DNA of 64,000 nucleotides from Crotalaria pallida. Lineage: Eukaryota; Streptophyta; Magnoliopsida; Fabales; Fabaceae. Position 1 is the stretch's first letter, and each line of letters begins with the position of its first letter. Both the position numbers and the translations under genes were made by a program. The DNA lies in assembly GCA_037953625.1 (NCBI GenBank), contig CM075651.1, forward strand, positions 124,462,501 through 124,526,500, given 5' to 3'. Below, piece by piece: positions 10,733-22,100 of the stretch. A model generated the notes under the pieces. That model saw nothing but the letters and a program-made list of their open reading frames with translations, made no database searches and was not told the origin of the DNA.

Positions 10733-12511
10733 GTGGAGTGGAGGCGGAGCAGTCTGAGGATCTCATCCGAGGTATTGGTCTTGTCAATGGAATGCCTTGC
10801 AATGTTTTATTTGATAGTGGAGCAACTCATTCATTTATATCTTTAGATTGTGCTTCTAGACTAGAATTGCCTATTATAGAAGTTCCCTTTAAACTCATAG
10901 TGTCTACCCCAACTAACCCCTCAATGTCTACCTCTCAAATGTGCCCAAATTGTACCCTCACGATACATGATCAAACATTCCACATTGACCTCATATGTTT
11001 ACCCTTAACCCAACTAGATATTATTTTAGGGATGGACTGGATGTCAGAAAACCACATTATGATAGATTGTCACAAAAAGACCATAATTTTTCCCCAACCC
11101 AAAGAACCAAAATTAAACTTAGCTACTTTAGAAACCAATGAAGAACCAATCCTTCACCAAATCCCTATAGTGAATGAGTTCCCAGAGGTGTTTCCTGATG
11201 AGGTGCTTGGTATACCTCCGGTGCATGAGGTAGAGTTCAGTATTGAATTGGTGCCCGGTACTAGACCTATTTCTTTGGCTTCGCATAGGATGGCTCCTGT
11301 TGAGTTGGTAGAGTTGAAGAAGCAGATGGAGGATATGTTGGATAAGAAATTTATTAGGCCTAGTGCCTCACCCTGGGGTGCACCGGTTCTTTTCGTTAAG
11401 AAGAAGGACGGAAGCCTCAGATTGTGTGTGGACTATAGGCAGTTGAATAAGGTGACAGTCAAAAATAAGTATCCTCTCCCATGCATCGATGATTTGATGG
11501 ACCAATTGCGTGGTGTTTTCCAAGATCGATCTTCGATCTGGTTATCACCAAATCAGAGTTAAAGAAGAGGATATACCCAAGACTGCTTTTAGATCACGGT
11601 ATGGCCACTATGAGTATGTGGTAATGTCGTTTAGTCTAACTAATGCCCCTGCAGTTTTTATGGACTATATGAATCGGATATTCCGACCTTACTTGGACTC
11701 CTTTGTAGTTGTCTTTATTGACGATATTCTTATATACTCAAAGGACTCCAATGAGCATCGGGAGCATCTCAGAATAGTCCTAAGGATCTTGAAGGAGAAG
11801 CAGTTGTATGCTAAGCTCGCCAAGTGTGATTTTTGGCTAGAGAAAGTAAAATTCTTGGGGCATGTGATTTCTAAGGAAGGCATCGCAGTAGATCCGGCAA
11901 AGGTGGAGGCCGTGTTGGAATGGGAAAGGCCTAAATCGGTGATAGAGGTCCGGAGTTTCCTTGGATTAGCAGGCTATTATCGGAGGTTTATCAATGATTT
12001 TTCTAAGATAACTTTGGCTTTGACCAAGTTAAAAAGAAAGGAGACGGCGTTTGAATGGAATGAGAAGTGTGAGCAGAGTTTCTTAGAACTCAAGGACAAG
12101 TTGACTTCCACTCCTGTTCTTGTTCTTCCGGATCCGAAGAAGAATTTTGATGTTTATTGTGATGCCTCAAGGCAGGGTCTAGGATGTGTTCTTATGCAAG
12201 AAGGAAGGGCGATCGCTTACTCTTCCAGGCAGTTAAGGCCGCATGAGGAGAACTATCCTACCCATGATTTGGATCTTGCAGCTGTTGTTTTTGCTCTCAA
12301 GATATGGAGGCACTATCTCTATGGATCAAGGTTCGAGGTGTTTAGTGATCACAAGAGCCTTAAGTATTTGTTCGACCAGAAGGAGTTGAACATGAGGCAG
12401 CGGCGATGGATTGAGTTCCTCAAGGACTATGATTTTAGTTTGCAATACCATCCAGGCAAGGCTAATGTGGTTGCAGATGCACTTAGTCGCAAAGCCCTCC
12501 ATATCAGTTGA
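10733..12511 (+). pseudogene. pol: Protease, reverse transcriptase and RNase H of element B
   Basis: Protease active site L-F-D-S-G-A-T-H-S-F near 10807-10836. RT spans about 11165-11900, with the fingers motif S-P-W-G-A-P-V, the L-C-V-D-Y-R motif near 11427, and the catalytic F-I-D-D box near 11712-11723. RNase H runs about 12140-12490 with D-A-S at its start, the S-D-H-K-S-L motif and a terminal A-D-A-L-S-R-K. A frame change lies near 11510-11530 inside RT. A TGA at 12509-12511 follows RNase H, and the frame simply continues after it. The catalytic residues look preserved, so the inactivation is by recent breaks. Confidence 0.92.
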
Positions 12512-14053
12512 ATGATGATTAAGGAGTTGGAATTGATTGAGGATTTTCGCAATCTCAATCTTGGAGTCCAACTCAAGAAAGAGAGCATGAGTGTTGGGAT
12601 GCCTTATATCACCAATACTTTCTTGGATGCAATTCGACAGAAGCAATTGGAAGATGTTGAATTGCAGGAAATGAAAAGGGAAACTGTAAGCAGAAATGAG
12701 TCGGATTTCCTTGAAGGTGCAAATGGAGTTCTAAGGTTCCGGAATAGGATTTGTGTTCCATCCAATCCAGAGTTGAAAGAAGCTCTTCTAGAAGAGGCAC
12801 ACAAGAGCAAGTTAAGCTTGCATCCAGGCACAACGAAGATGTATCAAGATTTAAAGAAGTTGTTCTGGTGGCCCGGTATCAAAAAGGATGTAGCGGGTTA
12901 TGTTGCTAGATGTTTGACCTGTCAAAATTCCAAAGTTGAACACCAGAAGCCTGGAGGTGTGTTGCATCCGTTGGAGATTCCAGTGTGGAAGTGAGACAGT
13001 ATAGCTATGGACTTTGTTTCAAGCTTGCCAAGGACCACAGCTGGACATGATGCAATGTGGGTGATTGTAGACAGATTGACAAAATCTACTCACTTTCTTC
13101 CCATGAACATGAAGTATTCCATGGAGAAGCTTGCACAATTTTATATCAAGGAGATTATCAGGTTGCATGGAGTGCCATCAGATATCATCTCAGATCGTGA
13201 TCCAAGGTTTCTTTCACGATTCTGGCAGAGTCTTCAGCACGCTCTAGGAACAGAATTGAAGCTCAGTTCTGCCTATCACCCTCAAACTGATGGACAGACT
13301 GAGCGGACTATTCAATCCTTGGAGGATTTGCTAAGGACTTGCACTTTGGAGTATCAGAAGAGTTGGGAGCAGCTGTTGCCTTTGGTAGAGTTTACTTATA
13401 ATAACTCTTACCATTCGAGCATCAGAATGGCTCCTTATGAGGCTTTGTATGGAAGAAGATGTCAAACTCCTCTATGTTGGTTCCAAGTGGGGGAGAGCCA
13501 GTTAGTTGGTCCTGATGTTGTCCAGGAGACAACGGAAAAGGTGAAGGTGATTTAGGAAAGGATGAAAGCAGCCCAGGATCGGCAAACGAGTTATGCGGAC
13601 AAGCGGAGGAAACCTTTGGAATTTGAAGAGGGTGAGCATGTGTTTTTGAAGGTGGTTCCAACCACAGGGGTCGGAAGGGTTTTGAAACCCAAGAAGCTCA
13701 CTTCCAAGTTCATTGGTCCTTATCAGATTTTGCAAAGGGTTGGATCAATGGCGAATAGAATTGCTCTTCCTCCTCAATTGTCCAATTTGCATGATGTATT
13801 CCATGTGTCCCAGCTTCGCAAGTATGTGTTTGATCCTTCTCATGTCATCACAGAAGAAGAGATTCTAGTAAGGGAAAACCTAACTTTTGAGTTGCAACCG
13901 GTCAGGATTGAGGACAGAAGGATTAAACAACTTCGTGGCAAAGAGATTTCATTGGTTAAGGTAATTTGGAATCGTAACAATGTCGAGGAAGCCACATGGG
14001 AGCTTGAGGACAAGTTCAGAATTTCTCATCCCCACCTTTTTGAGGCGGCTTGA
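12512..14053 (+). pseudogene. pol: Integrase with chromodomain of element B
   Basis: Same frame as RT-RNase H after the TGA. Zinc-binding N-domain (H...H...C-L-T-C, about 12800-12925), integrase core with M-D-F (about 13006), S-D-R-D (about 13192) and the catalytic-glutamate region around 13300-13340, a G-K-(L)-T-S-K-F-I-G-P-like C-domain, and a final chromodomain-like segment (about 13940-14040) with V-I-W...E-E-A-T-W-E-L-E. In-frame stops: TGA at 12992-12994 (probably a former tryptophan) and TAG at 13553-13555 (probably a former glutamine). The natural stop is TGA at 14051-14053. The chromodomain guides heterochromatin targeting in this clade. Confidence 0.9.
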
Positions 14054-14075
14054 ATTTCGGGGACGAAATTCCGGT

Positions 14076-14088
14076 AAGTGGGGGAGAA
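14076..14088 (+). other. Polypurine tract of element B
   Basis: The purine-rich AAGTGGGGGAGAA immediately precedes the right LTR and is the expected plus-strand primer site. Confidence 0.9.
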
Positions 14089-16572
14089 TTGTAACATCCT
14101 CAATTTAGATTCTAGCATTATGTGGATTATTCTAAGTAATTATGAGTAATACCAAGTGTAGGAGAAGGTTTTGGGTAGTAACCTAGGTCTAAGGGAGTTT
14201 AGGAGCTTAAGGGAATGAAATGGAGTTAGTGAATCATCAAAATAGAGTTTTTCATGATTTAATCGATTACCTTGAAGGTAATAATCGATTACATGCTCTC
14301 TGGTAGCATTACTCAAATATGTTGCATCAAATAATCGATTACTAAGGGCAGAGTAATCGATTACTATGAAGTAATCGATTACATTTCTTTGGGTTAATCG
14401 ATTATGTGTGCTCTGAAAATTGTATGGGAAATGTTGCATCAAAGGGAATAATCGATTACTGTGAGCCAGTAATCTATTACAGGTGTAAAATCTGGAAAAA
14501 AAATAATAAGTGTGGGGACCACCAATTCGTGGATTGCTTTTGGAAGCAATCGTTCTCAGCCACACAAATCCCTTGGTGGATAAGGCTTAGTACATAAAGT
14601 AAAAAAAAATAAAAATAAAGGATAAACATTCATTCATTCATTTTATCTCATCATCTACAAAGTTCTTTCCCTTTTTCCGTTCTCTCCATCGACCCCTCTC
14701 TTCTTCCTCTCAAAGTTTCGCTTCTCATCCTTGAGCAACCAAGAGCAAGTGAGTTTCCATCAATTCCATTACTCCTAATCAAGTTTCCTTATTTCCCTCT
14801 TGGTTTTACTCTTCTTTATTTCACTCGAAAACCCCAATTCCTCCATCAAGTACCAAGTTGTGTGATCCATTCTATAGAGCTTAACCATCATCATAGGAGC
14901 ATGGAAATCAATAGGAATCAAGAAGGAAAGTGCTAAGGAGTTTGGTGTGGGGTTCTAAGAGTTCAAGTTCTCCTCTACCCTTCAAGAGGTAAGGAGGTTT
15001 AGCTTGGGTTTAGATTAGGGGAAATGCTAGGAACTAGTAATTGGTACTTAATCAGGAATATTTAAGTGATTGGTTGTAATTAGGATCAAGAGAAACTAGT
15101 TTATTCTAGAAAACCCTAAGTGTTGGTAGACTATCTATGTGATTGTTTGTATTTAATGCTTTAAATTACGTGTAATTGATGATTATTGCTTTTATAAATA
15201 GTATGGGATGCTTGCTAATTATACACTTAATATATTATTGGTTAAGCATAACCTAGGGACAAGTAATTTCCAATTGAGAGGAGCCACTCTAAAAATGATT
15301 TTTGATAGAATAAAAAGGACTTTAATCTCAATTGGAAAGTACTTAAATGTGAATCATGCATGGTGCAAAGGGGACGTTAGGATTCGTGGAAAAACACACA
15401 TCTTTTGATTGATAAGGACAAAAGTAATTTGTTAGAATTATTATAGAGAACCTCGATCTTGCACAGGACATGGGTTTGATTCCCGTTTTGCGGATTGGTT
15501 CTATGCAAACTATAATAATTCTAATTACTTTGGTTTCTTATGGCCAGTCGAGGGTGATTTCTGCTAAAGCTAATTCGGGCAAATCAATCCGAATTGTGTG
15601 ACGAACCCTAAAGGGGTGAAGCACTATGCAAGCTAGCATGACGAACCCTATAGGGGTAAAGTGCGTTAGGTTGAGAAATGCTTACTCCTGGTCGGTTTTT
15701 CCCCAGAGTGGAGGGTGTATGTGAGGATATGAAAATTGTTGGAGTAAAGTATTAAAGTCAATTGTTAAGTAAAGTGTTAAAGTGTCAAAGTGTTAAAGTG
15801 TAAAGTTAAAGTGAAAGTGTGGAAGAAGATTGAATAAATGGGTTAGTTTATCGAATCCGATCAAATTGTTTAAGTGAAATAAAATGGAATAAATTGTATA
15901 ATATCGGATTCGTGAACTAAGTTATTTGAAGTGTGACGTTCATAGCATACACATATGGTTGTATACTACATTATCATATTATGCTTATGCAATGTTTTAC
16001 ATTCATTATATGTTTATGCCTAGTTAAGTCTTATTATTATTTTCTAATGTTTTCTTTAATCTAAATTCAGGTTACTCACCCCTTACATGTTTATATTTTA
16101 GGTACGCATTGCGAGGATCCACCGACTGTTCCCTCTGTCGAGGACCACTACGTTCCTCCTGATGGAGTGTAGTTGCATTAGCATGCATTGGACTTTTCTT
16201 TCTATGTAGTTTCTTCTTTTGATGCTTACTCTTTTGCTATCATTTTGATGTACATAGTTCTATGATATGTAAAGGTTGTGAGGATGGCTAATCATCCGTT
16301 CTTTTTGATGTAAATTTAGTTCTTACATCACAACCTCTTTTGGATTGTATGGACACTTTCATGAACTTGTAAAACAACTGCTTTATGATGATGACTATAT
16401 CTTATGCTAGTGAGTATAAGCAATGAAGTAGCATGTATTTATGAATCTCTAGATTCTGATAGGTTATATATAAATTATAGTATTGGGAAAAGTCCGAATT
16501 ACAGGCGAAACCTTGCAAAAAATTTTCTTAACTTTTAAAATCGCATTAAATGAGTAAATTAAAGTAAGGAAT

Positions 16573-17691
16573 TGATCGAGGCCGTACCCGATACAAATAA
16601 AAACAGTTTAAGTATAGTACTAGGAAGTGACTCCTAGGTCGTCTCCCAAGGAATATCTTATCAAGCAAAAGGTCGAACACATAGTATGCATAGAAAACAG
16701 GGGGTTTTTTTTTGTATTGAGTATTGAATAATTGAAATCAAAACAGAATTAAATCAAAACGAAGAAACAGATAAGGAAAAGCAGATAAACCCCTTTGGCT
16801 CGCGTTCACAACTCTATCATCGGTCACAAAAGATCAATTTCTTTCCTCTTCACTGTCCAACTCGTGAGAATTAAATACTAAGCGAAAATTCAATTCTCAC
16901 CCCAAAACCCAAACCTCTAATTAAGCATTAAAAGCCAAAGCATGGAGTTTTTATGAGTTTGCATAAATTAAGCATTCATACACATGGATTATCTCTATAA
17001 AATGGAACTAAGCGAACCATAACATATCAATAAGCATGAAAACAGTGAATAAAAACGAAATAGCATTAAGAATAAAACCTCAAGAGTATGTGATACATTA
17101 CCAAAGGGATTTAAACTAAGAGTTTAGCCTTCCATGAAGAAAAATACCAAAAACGTGTAGAAAAGGAAAAGAGAGAAACCCTAGCAGCCACCACAAGCTT
17201 GGAGAGCAAAACTAAGCCTTCTCTATGAGAGAGAATGTAAAAAACGTGAATGGAAGGTCTCCCAAGGGTTTACACGAATTTGGCTTTTAAATCACAAAAC
17301 GGGCCTAAATCATGGGCCCAAATCCTAAGGAAAGCTTAATCTCTAAATTAAATCTAAAAAATATCTTATAGATAAAATCTAAATCTTAAAAGATATAACT
17401 AAATCTCAACTAATCCTAAAGATAGATTACAATCTTCACTTCATCATATATCTTCTCTTCCAAAATTAAATCTTCACTCCCAAAATGTCCAAAAAACCCT
17501 TGTGCCAAATATGACCTGAAAATAGAAATAGAATTAATTAGGCTAAATAATCCCAAATTAAACAATATTCAGAATATTAGTCCAATAAACTCTAAATCAC
17601 TAAATCAAGCAAAACAATGTCAAATAGGCAACAAGTATCAATAATAGGAGTAAAATAATGCAAGGAAAAATGGGAAATAAAATGCTCATCA
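16573..17691 (-). repeat. 3' LTR of element C
   Basis: 1119 bp, reading TGATGAGC...CTCGATCA in element orientation. Confidence 0.96.
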
Positions 17692-19172
17692 AATACCCCC
17701 ACACTTATCCTTTTGCACTCCTGGGCAAAACTAAGAATTAGGACTGAGAAGATCAATATGCACCAAAGTGAATCATGTAACAAGATTACTAAAACTAATG
17801 AATGCAAACCTAAGAGATTACATACTTCACAATGAATTCTAGGAAATGCAAAGAAATGGGCAAAATCGAGCACACGAAGAAAATAAGGACCAAAGAATCA
17901 AGGCATTCATGAACATCATCCAATTATTTCAAATATGCAAAGAAAACCAATGACATCAAGAGGGTAGTCACAAAGATGATAGAAACTCACAAGGATCACT
18001 CAATAGTGTTTACACTCAAGTGTTTAAGGTTAATCAGTGTTTACACTCAAGGCACATCATGAAAAACAAACACAACCATAAGCTTGACAAGCCTCTAACA
18101 TCAACAATCAATACACATGCACATTAAGATCAAAAGGTCTTTTCAGGGTTGTAATGGGGCCAAGGACAAGGTAGGATAAAAATATGGGAAATGTAGCTAA
18201 AACCCAGGGAATAGAGGAGCAATGGGGAACAAGTAAAAAAATAAGCACAATCCACCCCAGAATGAAATGGTAAACATAACAACAACCTCTAATTCCAATC
18301 CTCCATGCCTCAATCAACCTTTTATTCCATTTTTTTTTCTTTTTCTTCTTCTTTTTTTTTTTTTGAATTGCATTACATTGCAGAACTTCATGAACGAAAG
18401 GAAAGAAGAAACAATAAAAATGGCATAATGAGATAAAGCCATAATTACATCACCGACCATAGAGGCAAAACCCAGAACTCACAAGAAATGAAGAACAAAG
18501 CACCCTCGCTTACTTAATACCCATTCCCAAAACAATTCCAAAGCTCCAACATTCCCTAAGGTTAGGACAATCATGGTTTTTCAGTCATAGGCTTATAATG
18601 AGCTAAAGAACAAAGAAAAGGGATATAAAGGCTCAAAGGGGCTATCAAAGGATAAATTCATTCAAGGTAGGCTCATATGGCTAGTGGCTTATTCAAGAAA
18701 AAACAATGCCTAAATCATTTCAAAATGTGCATGGGAATATCAAGTATCAACAAGAGTCAAGTCAAGTTCTAGAGTGCAAGTAATCCAGAGTGCAATCACA
18801 CATGAAAGAAAAATTAGGTGGCATATATAGCAATCCACCCACAATTAAGGCTCAAATCCTCACAAAAGGGACAATTCTATCACAGTGATACCACCTCTTA
18901 ATTATCAAAAGCAACTTTACACACAGAAATGCATGAATTCAGACACAAGATACCAAGACTCTACTAAAATGAAGCAAAAACATGCAAGAAAATGCCCAAA
19001 ACTTAGCAAAACCTAAAAAATCAAAGCAAAAATATGCAACCTAAACTACTCTCCCCCCCCCCCCCACACTTAAATCACACATTGTCCTCAATGAAAAACA
19101 AATAGCAGAATCAGACAGATATAGACAAGTGGAATAAAAGTAGTAAAGAAGGAGAAAAGAAGACTCCCGAAA
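17692..19172 (-). other. 3' non-coding region of element C
   Basis: About 1.5 kb between the pol stop and the 3' LTR, where autonomous Athila/Calypso elements carry an env-like gene. No env-like ORF is present. The polypurine tract lies against the LTR (17692-17706). A second pure run of 13 C (G on the element strand) is at 19053-19065, just after pol. A pyrimidine-rich tract (purine-rich on the element strand) lies at 18328-18365. A short sense ORF with a hydrophobic stretch (17873-17592) runs into the LTR. Confidence 0.8.
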
Positions 19173-22100
19173 TCATGGTGGGTCAAAAATGGGGTCGACC
19201 AATGAGGCCTCCTCCACAGGTGCATCATCCAAAGAAGGGGTAGTGAGGAAAGGCTTGAGTCGGTGACCATTGACTTTGAAGCTCTTGTTTGTGGACTCAC
19301 TCTTGATCTCCACAGTGCCATAAGGAAACACCTGGGTGACTACAAACGGTCCAATCCATTTAGAGCGGAGCTTTCCACTCATGAGTCCAAGCCTAGAGTT
19401 GTAGAGCAACACTTTTTGACGAACCAAGAACTCCTTTCTGCAAATTGAGCTATCATGGAGCTTCTTGGTCTTCTCTTTGTAGAACTTGGAATTCTCATAG
19501 GCCTCCAAACGGACCTCATCTAGCTCACTCAACTGCAGCTTCCTCTCCTCACCCGCTTGATCAAGAGCTAAGTTGCATTGCTTCACAGCCCAATATGCAC
19601 GGTGCTCTGATGGGAGAGTCCAGTCAGGTGGTTGGATGATGGGAGTGGTGGTGAGTGCTCTCTTTAGCTCATCAAATGCCTTCTTGCATTGGTCTCCACA
19701 CTCAAATGTGGTATCCTTTTGAAGCAAGTTGGATAGTGGAAGGGCTATCTTGCTAAAGTTCTGAATAAACCTTCGATAGAAACCTGCATGGCCAAGAAAA
19801 GAACGCACCTCTCGCACGCAAGACGGGTAAGGCAAATGTGATATTACATGCAGCTTAGCAGGGTCAACCTCTATGCCCTTATGCGAAATAATGTGCCCTA
19901 AGACTATGCCTTGTTCTACCATAAAATGACATTTTTCAAAATTCAAGACAAGGTTAGTCTCAATGCACCTATTAAGCACCTTAGACAAACTATCAAGACA
20001 TGCATCAAAAGAGGAACCATATACACTAAAATCATCCATGAAGACCTCTATGCAATGCTCAAGTAAGTCATTAAAAATACTCATCATACATCTTTGAAAA
20101 GTGCCAGGAGCATTGCATAGGCCAAAAGGCATCTTCCTATAAGCAAATGTACCAAAAGGACAGGTAAATGTAGTCTTATGTTGGTCCTCTGGTGCAATAC
20201 AGATTTGGAAATAACCAGAGAAACCATCTAAGAAGCAATAGTGAGATTTACCTGCCAGGCGCTCCAACATCTGATCAATGAAGGGAAGAGGAAAGTGATC
20301 CTTGCGGGTCGCCTGGTTGAGCTTCCTATAATCAATGCAGACTCTCCAACTGTTCTGCACTCTAGTGGGAATCAGCTCATCCTTCTCATTTTTGACAACT
20401 GTCACCCCAGACTTCTTGGGAACTACGTGAACCGGGCTTACCCAAGTGCTGTCTGAAATGGGGTAGATAATGCCAGCTTGCAGCAGCTTGGTGACCTCTT
20501 TCTTCACCACATCAAGAATCTGGGGGTTCAACCGTCTCTGGGGTTGTCTCACTGGTTTAGCCCCATCCTCCAATAAAATCCGATGCATGCACATGGAGGG
20601 GCTAATACCAGGTATGTCTGCCAAAGTCCATCCTATTGCCCTTTTGTTTGCTCTAATCACATCCAGCAGCTGCTTCTCTTGATCAACAGAAAGGGAGGTA
20701 GAGATGATCACTGGAAGTTTCTGCTCAGCCTCCAAGTAAGCATATTTGAGATGAGGAGGAAGGGGCTTCAGGTCCAATAAAGGTGCCTGCATCACAGATG
20801 GAACTAAAGGAGCAGCAGAATTGGATTCTGCCGCCTGCACCTGAACAAGTGAATTAGACTCATGCAAAACAGAAATGGGGTTAGCATGATCTGAATCTAT
20901 ATCATAAGAATCAACAGATGCAGTGGCAGAATTTAAAAACTGGTCAATTTCAATGCATGCAGTGCACATTTCGGAATCAGAACATGCAGAACAAGTAAAT
21001 GAGCTAGTGAAAGATGGCAAATCATAATCATGCAAAAAGTCTAGAACATTCTCATCAATCAGATCATCAATCAAGTCAACATGAAAAACAAAGTGGTCAT
21101 CAGAAAAATGTTTCATAGCATCAAAAATATTGAATCGAACCACACTGTCATCAAATTCCATGGAAAGTGTACCTGCATGCACATCTATCTTGGTTCGGGC
21201 TGTTTTCAAAAATGGTCTCCCTAATATGATAGGGACAGCACTACGAGAGGTGTCCTCTTCCATATCAAGAATATAAAAATCAGTAGGAAAGATAAGCTCT
21301 TCAACCCGAACCAGGACATCCTCTATCAAACCTGCGGGGTAGGCAGTAGATCTATTTGCCAAGTGAATAACCACACCCGTAGGTTGAAGAGGTCCAAGTG
21401 AAAGAGACTTGAAAATAGACATAGGCATAACATTAATAGATGCTCCTAAATCTAGCAAAGCATTCTCAAATTTAGTATTACCTATGATACAAGGCACAGG
21501 GAAAGTTCTAGGATCCTTACACTTTTCAGGAATATGAGGGACGGGTTTACCTATAAGAGCAGAGACATTTCTTCCCATGTTGATCCTCTCATTGCCCTTG
21601 AGCTTCCGTTTGTGTGTGCATAGATCCTTCAAGAACTTTGCATACCTTGGAATCTGCTTGATTGCATCAAGAAGGGGTATGTTGACTTCCACCTTCCTGA
21701 ATGTGTCAAGTATCTCTTTGTCAATCTCTTCCATTTTCTTGCTTTGAGTCACCCACCTTGGTGGGAAAGGAAGAGGAATGGGGGGTGGTTGTTGGGCAGC
21801 AAAAGGTGTTGTGCTTGTGGAAGGCTGAGCTGGATGGGATTTTCTGGTACTTGTGTGCTCACTCTCCTCGACCATTTGGCTCTTCTTGTTGGTTGAAACT
21901 AGATCATCTTTGTTGAGGTCAGATTCTGGTGTGGGTGTGACAATCTGCTTCCCTGACCTTAGACTAATAGCATTCACATTCTGGTTTGGATTGATCACTG
22001 TTTGGGATGGCAACTTGTTAGAATTCTGAGATTGCATAGTGTTGATTGTTGTTGCCATCTGTCCCATCTGATTGGTCAAAGATTGAATGGAGGCCTCTTG

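Noticed and set aside
20241..20780. Series of 60-75 codon ORFs opposite Athila RT (also 39063-39602 and 54438-54977)
   Set aside because: Shadows of the conserved pol frame, repeated because the coding strand is repeated.
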